The notes beneath the pieces were generated by a model. The model had not been told where the DNA came from and ran no database searches. It saw nothing but the letters and a program-made list of their open reading frames with translations. 64,000 bases of DNA from Saccharum officinarum (taxonomy: Eukaryota > Streptophyta > Magnoliopsida > Poales > Poaceae): contig CM036209.1 in the NCBI GenBank assembly GCA_020631735.1, forward strand, positions 624,743 to 688,742, given 5' to 3'. Within the stretch, counting starts at the first letter, position 1; each line of letters opens with the position of its first letter. Positions 30,558-43,139 of the stretch are shown here, one piece after another. The position numbers were made by a program, and so were the translations under genes.

Positions 30558-31200
30558 GTATCATATATCGACATATGTATATCACTGATATATATACTTG
30601 AGTTTCAAAAATACCACTGTATCCCTAACAGTGACTTATGGTAGCAAGCTAGCTGAATGAGAAGATTGGGCGCTGGCCGGTTTCGCGCCGATGGCAGCCG
30701 TTCATCATATTTGGTCGCAAAACTCAAATGTCATGTAATCCTTAACACAGTGATCCCAGTAGCTAGGGTTGTTCCTCTTGAGGCGTTGTTCGAGGCCACT
30801 CGCCTACAACATCGACCTCGTGTACGGTTTGAACTCCATTCCTCTGAGTGAAAAACGGGTGCACACCGGTCGCGAAAAATACCACTGTATCCTGAAACTA
30901 AAAATACTTTCAGAAATGGCATCGCAATCCTCCTGATTAGTTCAGCTATCATCATAAAGCATGCGATTAAAAGAGTTAAAGGAAAAGAAAAGCTTATTGG
31001 TGCTGGTAGTACAGCTAGTTAGATAGACATAGGTAGCAGCTAATGCGTTGGACAGGCAGGTCTGCAAGGAGACATGCCATTGCCACCCACCCTAATGCAG
31101 CTAGCTAGCAAGCACATCCCAACGCACTCAGGTGCACAATCCCTGTCACATTTAACAGGCAGACATGGTTTAATTCAGACACATCCAGGCAGCAACCTAA
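30558..31200. other. Intergenic, no gene recognised
   Basis: Contains the second copy of the 25-bp repeat (30632-30656). Nothing else supported. Confidence 0.5.
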
Positions 31201-31447
31201 GGGCACTCCCAATACAGAAACCATTATAATTTTTATGAACATTAATTATACTGTCACCTAAACGTTTTGCTGATGTGGCAAGGTAGTTATTGAAGAGAGA
31301 GAAAAAAGCATAAAACCGGTTCTAAGTTAGAACCACGTCTACACGAGAACCAAGACATAAAGGGATGTGATTGGTAGAGAATGGAGAGAGAATGTATGTG
31401 ATTGATAAAAAATTATTCTGTAGAAATTACCCATTGGGACTATGGTT
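31201..31447. mobile_element. MITE, unclassified family
   Basis: The left end GGGCACTCCCAATACAG and the reverse-complemented right end CCATAGTCCCAATGGG are similar. The reverse complement of its right half matches 2250-2389. The target duplication is unclear. Confidence 0.5.
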
Positions 31448-31459
31448 TATATATGCAGT

Positions 31460-33374
31460 TGAAAGGTCTTGATGGCTAAAGGGGGGTGAATAGCCTTTTA
31501 AAATTTTCTACAAAGACAAGCTAAACAAGTTTATCAATATAACAAATAGCGAGATGTGAGTTTTGCTTAGCCTACGGGGTGTTTGCAAGCCACCTATCCA
31601 AAACACAATTCCAGTAGTTGCACACAACCGCACAAGTCAAACCGAGAAGGTAACTACAACTACAACTAGCAAGCTACACAAAAAGCTACTCTAGCAAAGC
31701 TAACTAGCTAGCAAAGATAACTAAGAAAATAATACGGAGTTGAGTTAGGAGAGTTTCACCGAGGGGCGAAGTAATGAGCCAACCAATATGATCAACAATG
31801 AATACCAAGATAACCGAACAACGGGATCAATCAATCACAATATGAAAGTGATGACACGAAGATTTATCCCGAGGTTCACGTGCTTGTCGGCATGCGAGTC
31901 CCCGTTGTGTCCCTCTTCACCACGTGGTTCGGTGGCTAATCGGTCACACACCGAGCCTCTCAAAAGGCACCACAAGAACCTACCACATGGCAAAAGGTTG
32001 CAATGACACGAGCAATTCACTAACGTTGCCTTTGGCGCTTCGCCGAGATAGGCACAAACCCTCACAATCACCGGAGGTGGCCAAGAACAATCATCAACTC
32101 TTGCCAATGCCTCCAAGCTGCTCCAAGCCGTCTAGATGGCGGCAACCACCAAGAGAAACAAGAATCCCGCAGCAAATCAACCACCAAGTGCTAACTAGAT
32201 GCAATCTCACAATGCAAATGCACTTGGATCACTCAATCTCACTTCGAATATGCAAAGAAGCAAGAGAGATGAGTGGGAGGGGAGTTGCTTTAGCTCAAAG
32301 TGCTCACAAGTATGTCAAATGTTCGAGAGAGGGAGCCTTGAGCGGCCAACGAGTATTTATAGACGTACCCCTTCGAATAGAGCCGTTAGAAACTTAAATA
32401 GCCGAAATCATGCTGACCGGACGCGTTGGTCCAAACGACGGACGCGCCGGTCGCCAACGGCTAACTGCGAAGCAACGGCGGACGCGCTCATCGCGCAGAC
32501 CGGACGCGCTGCGAACGACCGGACGCGCTGGTCCCGTGAATGACCGGACGCGCTGGTCGCCTGAGCAACGCTCAACGAAACAACGACCGGACGCGCTGAA
32601 GAAACATGACCGAACGCGACAGTGCCAGCGTCCGGTTAGAGTCCAGTAAGCTCCCTGAACGACCGGACGCGTCCGATCGTCAGTGACCGGACGTGCTGCG
32701 CGTCCGATCATCAAACTGAAAAGTGCGCAGACGCTGAACGCTGACCGGACGCATCCGGTCATGCAAAGACCGCGTCTGGTTCAGCGTCCGGTCACCTCTG
32801 TGATCTCCGTTCGCCTCCGTTTCTTTTTCGGACTTTCGGCGTAGAGGAAAATAGTCATTTCAACTCGTCAAAAACGCCTGAATCCTGCCTCGCAAGCTCG
32901 GCGGGAGAGAGAGAGGACCCCAAACCCTCTCTACCGCTCAAACTCCACCGCCTTCGCAAACGTGCTAACACCACCAAGTGATCTTCGTCATGTGTGAGTG
33001 TGTTAGCATTTTCACAATCATTTTTTTCGAGGCGATATTAGTTCTATCCAAATGCATATGATTATGAAATGCACACCTAAAGACACTTAGGAGTTCAATA
33101 GCCGCGTCATTCCCTCTTTATAGTACGGCTATCTATCCTATAATGTAACCACACCCACTAGGTGTTTTGGTTACTAAAACACAACCCTTAAACATATACC
33201 TTTGCTTGATCACGTAGGGTTGCATCCAAATCTAAGTGTGGCCATCATGATCACCATGTACATCTTACCACCAACTTTGGAATGTACTAATCCTCATATG
33301 CTACATACAACTTAGGCATAGGATTAGTACTTAGGCATTGTAACTAATTAACAACACCAAACATAGGACTTTCA
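31460..33374 (-). repeat. 3' LTR of minus-strand SIRE-like element
   Basis: 1915 bp, minus strand TGAAAGTCCTATG to AAGACCTTTCA. TATA box TATAAATA at 32354-32361. It holds the inverted GACCGGACGC array at 32410-32790. Confidence 0.9.
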
Positions 33375-33384
33375 ATCTCCCCTT
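33375..33384 (-). other. Polypurine tract of SIRE-like element
   Basis: The minus strand reads AAGGGGAGAT immediately before the 3' LTR. Confidence 0.75.
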
Positions 33385-34493
33385 GTTGGTAATTGGTGAC
33401 AAACCTTTCACAAAGATGTTATGATAAAATTTTGATTGAACCCATGTCAAATTGTCCAAGTATATTACCATGTGTAAGAATTATGGACATGTGATCATGA
33501 ATTCAAATTGATAGCAATGGCTCCCCCTACATGTATGCTATATGTTTGGATTTTGGAAGCATACATGTTAGATAGGAAAATATAGGAGCATTTACTATCA
33601 ATAGGTGCTAAGTGTTTTAGATTATAGACCTTTGAAGCGTGATACCATCGGAGTAGCGATAAACACCATCTTAGCACCTTGTGTAGTTAGATTCCACTTG
33701 GAAAAACACAAACATAACTAGAAACCTCGTGAGATCAACATTATAAGCAAGGCTCTAGTACCACTTTGAAAAACATGAAGCAAGAAAATCTAACTACTTC
33801 CTATTCATGCTAGTACCTTAATACATCATTCAAATATACTAGCAAGTCACCACAAGCAAAGTATCGGGAAAAGAAATGCATAACTATGCATCATACATAT
33901 GAAGTGCACATGAAAATGCAATAATCATGCTTAAGAGCTTGCTCCCCCTACTTGTGTGCTCAAAATTTTAGTTGATCCCCTTCTTTTATCAATTCCCCAT
34001 TTATGCTTCTCCCCCTTTGAGTTCTATCTTTGTGAACAATAATTTCTCCCCCTTTGGCACCAATGACAACAAGGGACCAATTTTAGATAGATTATCATGT
34101 TGAAATATGGAGTGAGGATCAAGTTTGTGATTCAACCTAGATTGCTTGCATAAGTAAAATGCTTCGGTTTGATCCAAGGGCAAGCTTCTTCACACCTCAC
34201 TAGAAGGGTTATCATGCACCATGTTGAAGCAAATATTTAGACAAGTTTTCTAGATTAAACACTTAGGATCACAAGCTACTTAAACAAGTTATATGCTACC
34301 ACTAGATCATATAAGTCATGGAAACAATAGTGACACCATATAAACTTCAAATTCATTTGAATTTCATGAATGAGCCTAGAACATGTAAATTATGACTAGA
34401 TGCACTAAACAAGTCCTTAGCATATAATGTATGACATGTCAACCAATTGTACCTTGGAGCTTGAAGGAGAGGCATGTCATATATGAAGGTGCA
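33385..34493 (-). other. Long 3' region of SIRE-like element, no intact env-like frame
   Basis: About 1.1 kb between RNase H and the polypurine tract, where some SIRE-type elements carry an extra frame. Only a 60-codon fragment (34183-34001, with GEKLLFTKIELKGGEA) is open; no function is assigned. Confidence 0.5.
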
Positions 34494-37400
34494 TCAACTC
34501 ATGTTGGAGAAGTCAAGTATGTTCAACTCATTCTTTAGCTTGTGAAATCTCTTCTCATCAAGTGGCTTGGTGAATAGATTGGCTAATTGATCTTCGGTGC
34601 CCACACACTCAATAGCAATGTCACCCTTTTGTTGATGATCTCTAATAAAGTGATGGCGAACATCAATATGCTTTGTTCTTTGATGTTGAACTGGATTGTT
34701 GGTTAGCTTCACGACACTTTTATTGTCACATAGCAATGGCACATTCTTGAAATTGATTCCAAAATCCTTCAATGTTGCCTTTATCCACAAGATTTGTGCA
34801 CAACAACTACCCGCGGCAATGTATTCGGCTTCGGCGGTAGATAGTACAATACTATTTTGCTTCTTGGATGACCATGAGACAAGTGATCTTCCCAACAATT
34901 GACAAGTTCTGGAAGTGCTCTTTCTCTCCACTTTGTCACCGGCATAGTCGGAATCCGAATATCCAACTAACTCAAAGCTTGCACCTTTGGGATACTATAA
35001 TCGAACATCTTGTGTATGCTTTAAGTACCTCAATATTCTCTTTGTTGCCTTCAAATGACTTTCTCTTGGTGAGGCTTAAAATCTTGCACACATGCATACA
35101 CTAAACATCACATCGGGCCTTGATACCGTCACATAGAGTAGGCTACCAATCATTGATCTATATAGCTTTTGATCCACCATGTTGCCACTCTTGTCACTAT
35201 CCAAGGTTCCACTAGTGCTCATTGGAGTAGTGATTCCTTTTGCATCTTCCATACCAAACTTCTTTAGCGTATCCTTTATGTATTTGGTTTGGCTTACAAA
35301 TGTTCCTTCCTTCATTTGTTTAATTTAAAGTCCAAGAAAGAAACTAAGTTCACCAATCATTGACATTTCAAATTCATTTGCCATCATTTTCCAAACTCAT
35401 CACAATAATCTTGATTGGTTGAACCGAATATGATATCATCAACATATATTTGCAACACAAACAAGTCTTCCCAATCTTCTTGGTGAAGAGAGTTGTATCA
35501 ACTTTGCCCATGACAAATCCTTTGGATAGCAAGAAGTCCTCAATCTTTCATACATCTTCTAGGTGCTTGCTTCAATCCATACAAAGCTTTTCTCAACTTA
35601 TATATATGGTTGGTTTCTTGTCATCTTCAAAAGGGAGGTTGCTCTACATACACCTCTTCTTGAATGTACCCATTGAGAAATGCACTCTTCACATCCATTT
35701 GATATAACTTGATATTGTGAGCATAAGCATAGGCAAGTAAGATCCTAATTGCTTCCAATCTTGCAACCGGGCATATGTTCACCAAAGTCAAGACCCTATT
35801 TGTGTGTAACCTTAAGCCACTAGTCTTGCTTTGTTCCTTACTACTATCCTATCTTGATCTTGCTTGTTGCGAAAGACCCATCTTGTTCCAATGACATTGT
35901 GATCCTTAGGCCTCTCAACTAGTTCCCATACTTCATTTCTCTTGAAGTTGTTGAACTCTTCATGCATTGCATTTACCCAATCTGGATCTCTCAATGCTTT
36001 ATCAATGTCCTTGGGTTCTTCCATTGACACAAAAGAAGAGTGAGCACAAAAAGATATCAATCTTGATCTAGTTTGAACTCCCCTTTGTATGTCACCAATG
36101 ATGGAATCCAATGGATGGTCTCTTGCAATGTTAGTAGGTTGAAGTACTTGGACTTGATTGCTTGGATGTTGATGTTGATCATGAGTTGGAGATGATGAAC
36201 TAGCCACTTGTTGATCTTGTTGCACTTGAGATGATGTACTATCTTGATTTTGCATTATAGAACCACTAGCTTGTGTAATTGGACTTTGGAGCATTTGATC
36301 TTTGTTGTCATCCACATCAATCACTTGCTTTGGCCTAATATCACCAATATCCATTTCTTTCATAGCATCGGCCAATTGAGTTCCTCTCACATCATCCAAG
36401 TTATCTTCTTCATTTTGAGAGCTATTTGTTTCATCAAATTCAACATCATGATTCTTCAAGTAAACACTAGCCAAATTCCAAACTCTATAAGCTTTGCTAG
36501 TAGTGGAGTACCCAAGTAAGAATCCTTCATCATATTTCTTCTCAAACTTGCTCAATCTAGTGCCCTTCTTCAAGATGTAGCATTTGCAACCAAATACCCG
36601 AAAGTATGCAATGTTAGGCTTTCTTCCATTTAAGATCTCATATGGTGTCTTCTCTAGAAACTTGTGGCAATAGAGGCGGTTGCTATAGAAGCAAGTCGTG
36701 TTGATTGCTTCGGCCCAAATGAATGACTCACATTATACTCATTCAACATTGATCTTGCCATATCAATTAAGGTTTTATTCTTCCTCTCAACTAGGCCATT
36801 TGATTGAGTGTATACTTGGCTGAGAATTGATGTTTGATTCCAAGCTCATCACATAGCTCATCAACTCTTGTGTTTCTAAACTCACTTCCATTGTCACTTC
36901 TCACTTTCTTGATTGTGGTTTCAAACTCATTTTGCACTCTCTTGATGAACTTCTTGAATATGTCAAATACATCACTTTTGTCCCAAGAAAGAATACCCAT
37001 GTATATCTAGTGAAATCATCCACAATCACAAAGCCATACTTGTTGCCACCAATGCTTGTGTATGTAGTTGGCCCAAATAGATCCATGTGCAATAACTAAA
37101 ATACCTTGGAAGTACTCATATTGCTCTTCAATGGATGAGTGTTGCCTACTTGCTTTCCATCTTGACATGCACTACATAGCTTATCCTTCTCAAATGTGAC
37201 ATCCTTCAAGCCTCTAACTAAGTCATGCTTCACTAACTTGTTCAATTGCTTCATGCCAACATGACCAAGTCTTCTATGCCATAACCAACCCATACTTGAT
37301 TTGGTGAGCAAGCATGTTGAAAGTTGAGTGTCACTAGCATTGAAATCAACCAAGTATAGATTCTCAAATCTAAAGCCTTTGAAGATCAAGTTAGAGCCAT

Positions 37401-38045
37401 CAACACTAACTATCTCCACATCATCAACACCAAATATGCACTTGAAACCGAGATCACACAATTGAGCAACCGAGAGAAGATTGAAGTTCAACTTTTCAAC
37501 TAAGAGCACATTGGAAATGCTATGATCATTAGAGATTGCAATCCTCCAAGAGCCTTCACATCACCCTTGCTATTGTCACCAAATGTGATGCTATCAATGC
37601 CACTATCATTTGATTTGAGAGAGTTGAACATTCTTGAATCACCGGTCATATGTTGAGAGCACCCACTATCAAGCACCCAATGCCTTCCACCGGCCTTGTA
37701 ATTTACCTACAAAACAAATTAATGTTTCTTAGGTACCCATACTTGCTTGGGTCCTTAGAGGTTAGTCACTAAGCTCTTTGGTACCCAAATGGCCTTCTTC
37801 TTTGGATCCACAATTTGTGTACCAACAAACTTAGCATGCACACATTTCTCACCCTTGGTAAGCACATAACAAGAATCAAAAGGAATGTAAGGTACATTAG
37901 CATTTTTCTTGTTCTTGTTCATTTTGTTGCAATTAATCTCTAGATGCCCAACTTGCTTGCATCTATTGCAATAACGACCATTGCTCTTCACAAAGCGAGG
38001 CTTTGGAGTAGCAAGGTCGTCTTGCCTTCTTGGAGTATAGCCCAA
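34494..38045 (-). pseudogene. SIRE-like Pol, broken by frameshifts
   Basis: Fragments in several frames give the Copia order. A zinc knuckle CNRCKQVGHLEINC lies near 37950-37910 and the GAG-pre-integrase WHRRLGHVGMKQLNKL near 37270. Integrase appears as MDLFGPTTYTSIGGNKYGF, FTRYTWVFFLG and SDNGSEFRN (37092-36790). RT includes RWVFRNKQDQ and the YVDD box at 35446-35435, then GSLLYVTVSRPDVMFSVCM. RNase H has STAEAEYIAAGSCCAQILWI and HIDVRHHFIRD. At least six frame changes make it non-functional as assembled. Confidence 0.88.
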
Positions 38046-38117
38046 ACCTCTTTGTTAAGAGAGAACCTTTGGCTACCCAAGCATTTTAGCAAGCGGGCAT
38101 CCCACCATAGGCATTGC

Positions 38118-39865
38118 CTAATGCGCGGGTGAGATCATCCACCTCTCTCTTGAGAGTCTCATTCTCAACACAAGTGATGAATCACTAGTAGTAGAGATAG
38201 AGTTGGTTATGGCGGATGATGATGAGCTACATGAAGCATTAGTAGGACCAAGTAAAGAATCATCAATAATATCACATGTTAATCCAATGTCACACGTGAC
38301 AATCACTTGCTTCTCCTTAGCTTCCTTCATGAGCTTCTCCAACTTGAGATCCTTTTCCTTGATGAGCTCAAGTAGAGTGGAGTGGGCTTCCTCAAGCCTA
38401 GTGTGAGTAATTTCAAGATCCTCGTGGTTTTTTAGACACTCACGAGATGCCTCTAGCTCATCAAAGGATTTTCTAAGAGCTTTGAGCTCTTGTTCAATTC
38501 TTTGCACTCCTTACTCTTTTTAGAGCAACAAGCTCCTCCATCAAGGCATCATTTCATTGCTCTTGGCAATGAGCTCTTGTTCTAAGATTTTGTATTCTTG
38601 GTGCCTTCTTGTAGCCCTTGCTCATTTGATCTATTATGCCTAATAGATCATCCTTGGAGTAGTCCTCATCCTCCTCATCATCACTCCTATAATCATCACT
38701 AACAAGAATCATCATCACTATCATCATGTTTTACCTTGGTAGGCTTGGCATAAGGCATGTCGATGTAGTGTCGAAGATGGATGGCTTGTTGGAGAGGGCG
38801 ATGTTTGCAATGGCTCGCCGAGTGGTCTTTCATCATCACTAGAGCTATCATCATCACTATCGGAGTTATCACTATCCAAGTGACCACATAGCCACCACCC
38901 TTCTTCTTCTTGTTGAAGTGAAGCTTTCTTTGCTTTCTTCTCCTTCTTGTTCTTCTTCAACTTCAACTCCCCATTATGATATCTTTTGTCTTCATAGGGG
39001 CACTTTGCCACTACATGATCGGGGTTATTGCAATTGTAGCAGAGCACCTCCTTTGCCTTCATGAAGTCCCTTCTCTTTCTTGCATCATAGCCTCTCTTCT
39101 TCATGAACCGACCCATCTTTTGCACTAGAAGGGCCATGGTCTCATCATCAAATGGATTATCATCATCAACAACCTTGCTCTTGCCCTTGGAAGAAGAAGC
39201 CTTGAATGCGGTGGTTTTCTCTTGCTTGGCCTTGATCTCCTTCTTCTCATCTTCATCTTCATCATCATCATATTAAGCATCGGTCATGACATCTCCAAGC
39301 ACTTGGTTTGGAGTCACCTTATCCAAACCCTCTCTTTGGATCATCTTCCTCAAGATAGCAAACTTCTTAAGTAAGTTCATCAAGAACTTATGTGAGAAGT
39401 CCTTGTCCTTGACATCTTCACCTAGGCTCTTGAGATCATTGACAATAACTTGTAGCCTATAGAACATCTCCGGTATGGATTCATCATCCTTCATCTTAAA
39501 GCTTGCAAACTTATCCTTGAGCATATAGAGCTTGGCACTCTTTACCGTTGAAGTGCCCTCATATGTTTCCTCTAATCTTGTCCACACTTCACTTGCCATC
39601 TCAAGATCCTTGATTTGCTCAAAGACCTTTGCATCAATCCCATTGTAGAGAGTATTGAGAGCCATAGTGTTGCATTGGTTGTTGATGCGATCATTGTTGG
39701 TGAGGTTGTCGGGATCAATGATAGCATAATCATGGTGTGTCACTTCCAAACATTCTCATGAATAGAGCCAAGATATTGCTTCATCTTTCTTTTCCAATGA
39801 TCAAAAGATGACACCATCAAAGAATAGAGGCTTGCCCTGACATGGTTGAACACAACTTGAGCCAT
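38118..39865 (-). pseudogene. SIRE-like Gag, frameshifted
   Basis: ATG at 39865 opens MAQVVFNHV as in the plus-strand relative. Codons 39749-39273 hold NDRINNQCNTMALNTLYNG and MLKDKFASFKMKDDESIPEM, ending at a TAA that replaces a CAA codon. Next come MALLVQKMGRFMKKRGYDAR and the zinc knuckle CYNCNNPDHVVAKCP (39137-38724), then a coiled-coil segment (38507-38118, IEQELKALRKSFDELEASRE). The frame change before 39749 fits loss of one G from a GGG run. Confidence 0.85.
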
Positions 39866-39905
39866 CTTAACACGAGGTTGTTAAGCCTTGAAAACGGTGA
39901 CCATG

Positions 39906-39917
39906 GCTCTGATACCA
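39906..39917 (-). other. Primer binding site of minus-strand SIRE-like element
   Basis: The minus strand reads TGGTATCAGAGC, the consensus plant Copia PBS, two bases from the LTR end. Confidence 0.9.
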
Positions 39918-39919
39918 CT

Positions 39920-40244
39920 TGAAAGGTCTTGATGGTAGAGGGGGTGAATAGCCTTTTAAATTTTTCTACAAAGACAAGCTAAACAAGTTTATCAATATAA
40001 CAAATAGCGAGATGTGAGTTTTGCTTAGCCACGGGGTGTTTGCAAGCCACCTATCCAAATACAATTCTAGTAGTTGTACACAATGCACAAGTCAAATCGA
40101 GAAAGTAACTACAACTACAACTTAGCAGCTTACCAAAGAGCTACTCTAGCAAAGCTAATACGCTAAGCAAAGATAACTAAGAAAGTAATACGGCAGTTGA
40201 GTTAGGAGAGTTTCAGAGGGGCGAAGTAATGAGCCAACCAATAT
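39920..40244 (-). repeat. 5' LTR fragment of SIRE-like element
   Basis: Homologous to the first 330 bp of 31460-33374 in window coordinates. It stops at the gap within gagccaaccaatat. Confidence 0.9.
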
Positions 40245-40344
40245 NNNNNNNNNNNNNNNNNNNNNNNNNNNNNNNNNNNNNNNNNNNNNNNNNNNNNNNN
40301 NNNNNNNNNNNNNNNNNNNNNNNNNNNNNNNNNNNNNNNNNNNN
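40245..40344. other. Assembly gap (100 N)
   Basis: Exactly 100 N. It hides at least about 1.6 kb of the 5' LTR, since sequence after the gap is not LTR. Confidence 0.99.
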
Positions 40345-42480
40345 TAAATAACGATACCTAGATAAACTTGGGTGAAATGCTGCAATGGGTGTATTTATCT
40401 GTACGTTTGCGGATATATACTTTAATATCTTTATATAGTTAAGTGGCATGAGTACAATACAACCACACTCTTGGTGTCATGTTGGGGATGACAACCTAAC
40501 GTGAGTGATGCTAAGAAGTGTCAACACTATTCAAACCTAGTTTTAATTAGGGTTTAAGTAAATCTTGCTCTATGCATGCTTGAGAAATTAGTGAAGTTTT
40601 GGTGTATATTTGAACAATTTCAATGTGATGTGTTGACTTGGCATGTTAGTACAGTGGTTGTAGTATTAGTGTAGCGGTACTTAGGTGTGGTTACCGGATA
40701 GTTAGTAGTCGAAGAGAATGCAGTAGATGACGGGTACTTAGAGTACATGTTCTTGAATGATGTGGACTTCCTTGTATAAGAATTGTACTATACTTACCCA
40801 TTAAAGCAGATCATGCTCATTTACCTTGCAGTTCAAGCATATTCATCGAGAGCATTTACTAATCACCCATTAAACATGTTTTCATAAGCAATTTCCACAT
40901 TTGCATGGCATGATGAACAGGAATGCAAATCTCAGATACAGGATCCAATAGAGGAGCCAGAGGAGTTGAGGTGCAGCCTCAGGAGGTGCTCGAAGCAGAC
41001 GAGGAGGACGTTGAGGAACTTCCGGAGTGTCCTGATCACCGCCCGAGCTCCTTCGAGAGAGGCAAGCCCCGGAGCATTTTTCTCCCTCGGTTTGTAATTA
41101 TTAATTAATGCTTTACTTAATTGATGCACTACGTTCAGGAGTTGTTTGCAACCGTTGCTGCATTATACCTTGTTTACCTTTGTTATACTATATCCTTGTT
41201 ACCCTGGTATCCGCAGTTGAGTCAATGCTTAGCTGACTTAGACCGGTAGAAGTTAGGTGATTTCTATCGCCTGCGAGCTATAGGTGGTTACCTGGATCTG
41301 CTCGGATAACTACGTCGTCATGATATAACTAAGTGTTAATTTGAAGTTGAGACCGGACAGAGACTTACAGGGTTTTAGACTGTAGTACTTTTCGTCTGTG
41401 CCGATTAAGGACCGACCATTGTTGGACCTCGGGTCATGTTGAACGCATGTCTTACATTTAGCTGGCCGAATAACGTACCTTTCGACCGTGAAGCTGGGAG
41501 ATTATTCGGGGCGAGTGGATTGTCGCAGCGCACTGTACAGGGGAAGGTGTGGTAGGACACGGGGGCGCGACGGTAAGACCGAAAGGCAGTCGGTCGGCCC
41601 CTGGGTACATGTGGTTCCTTGTGAACTCGAGATTTTACCTAAATAGTTGACTCGGTGATCAATATCTCACTTTAGCAGGTGAGTGCAGTTTGTGTAAGGA
41701 ATAAATCACCAGCTGGTTAATAATCAATTTGAATCGCCATCGTTCACTGGATAGTGAACACTTGACTTGAGTTACTTCATCGTAGTAATGTCGATGTAAC
41801 ACTTGGACAGTTATAATATTACATTGTGGAAGTTGTTAATGATCATTAGTTATCATTATTTGCTTAATCACATGCTTACTCTAGTATAGGTGCAAATATA
41901 GTCGACATGTTAATAATGATTAACTTGACCTAATGTTTTAGAAAAAGGTTTTTGAAATGCTAAAAATGTCTTTTTGCAAATAAGTCAGCTACACCACTAT
42001 AAAGCCCTTCATAATCCTTGATGTCACTTTATTTTTTATTATATCGGGTAAGTCTAGCTGAGTACCTTTTCGTACTCAGGGTTTGTTCTCACTTGTTGCA
42101 GATGGACAGATGTATTACGGCTACTGTATCAACTGTCTTTATCCTGCGATGGGTGATGCTTAGGACCATGGGCCATGGTCATTTCTTACGTCTCATCTAA
42201 TGTTTTTGTTGAAGATGATCATCAGCTGGCACTGTACTTGAACTCTGTGTGAGTGTGTGTGAATTTGAACAAATGGCTTCCGCTACTTTCTATTTAAACT
42301 CGATTTGTAATAACTATGTTTAAACTCCGATGTATCTGTGATGCGAACTTTTATGCAATATGTGATGGTGACCGCTAAACTTATTACGATTTTGGCTGGT
42401 ATGTGAGTTGGTTTGAAATCCTTCGCGATTTCATGGACTACCGGGTTATATGGGCTTAAGTTTGCTAAATCGTCTGCTCA
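40345..42480. other. Non-coding, possible retroelement-derived sequence
   Basis: No gene recognised. A short Glu-rich frame (40923-41108, EADEEDVEELPECPDHRP) has no known domain. The gctgagtaccttttcgtact / gtttgtt block at 42057-42090 is the kind of sequence I associate with LTRs of grass Ty3 elements, but ends were not found. Confidence 0.3.
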
Positions 42481-42539
42481 GGCGGGTGATTTTCTTACTT
42501 AATTTCATATAATTGGTCGGTTCTATTACACGCGCCTCT

Positions 42540-43050
42540 GTTCTGAGATGGACCCTGCCCTCGGTCACGTCGCCCCCGCTCGCGCCGCACCGCCCAGCCC
42601 GCGTCCACACCGCTCGCCTGCGCTGCATGCCCCCGCCCAGACTTGCGTCTCCTATCGCGGTCGTGCTCCATCCACCTACCTCTGCCCCTGCCGAGGTTTG
42701 TGTCGCCGACAAGCTCCACACCAGCAACCTCCGCGCCACTCCGTGGCATCGAGCTCCGTGTCGACGAGCCTCCTTTCGTCCAAGCAGCAAGCAGATGCTA
42801 CGTTGAAAGCGCATGTAGCAATAGTATATTTCATGTGTTTCAGAGGTTTCAAAGGTATGTTGCAAGTATTATATATCGATGTTACAAAAGTAGATCGGGA
42901 TGTTGCACATGTTGCAATGGCTATACACGTATGTTTCAAGTGTATATTCTAAATGTTTTATCTGTTTCAGACAAATGTTTTTTTTGACCGAAAAATATTC
43001 TAAACGAATGTTGCAAGTGTTTTATATAAAGAAATGCGGGAGAGATGAAC
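42540..43050. repeat. Dispersed TGTTGCA-rich repeat, copy 1
   Basis: A GC-rich half (42540-42790) is followed by an AT-rich half with atgttgcaagt, acaaaagtagatcgggatgt and tacacgtatgtt blocks. The AT-rich half matches 61930-62140 closely. Possibly a Mutator-like family; ends are not clear in this copy. Confidence 0.5.
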
Positions 43051-43139
43051 ATGACCCGAAAAGAGCGATGAAACAAACTAAGACAGACCCATCTCGTCTC
43101 CCTGACCTTGACCCAACGCTCTCAGACTTCAAGGTCCAG

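Larger units (their letters stand above)
31460..40244 (-). mobile_element. SIRE/Maximus-like Copia element, decayed, 5' LTR cut by gap
   Basis: On the minus strand the order is 5' LTR (from 39920 into the gap), PBS, gag, second zinc-knuckle region, protease, integrase, RT, RNase H, long 3' untranslated region, polypurine tract, and 3' LTR (31460-33374). The two LTR ends differ by substitutions and many one-base indels over the 325 bp comparable, so this is an old insertion or a poorly corrected region. It is the inverted relative of the element at 18720. Confidence 0.9.

Noticed and set aside
33385..34493. Envelope-like frame of a SIRE element
   Set aside because: No frame longer than 60 codons and no membrane segments seen.
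40923..41108. Small acidic protein gene
   Set aside because: Single short frame in repeat-like sequence with no homology I recognise.
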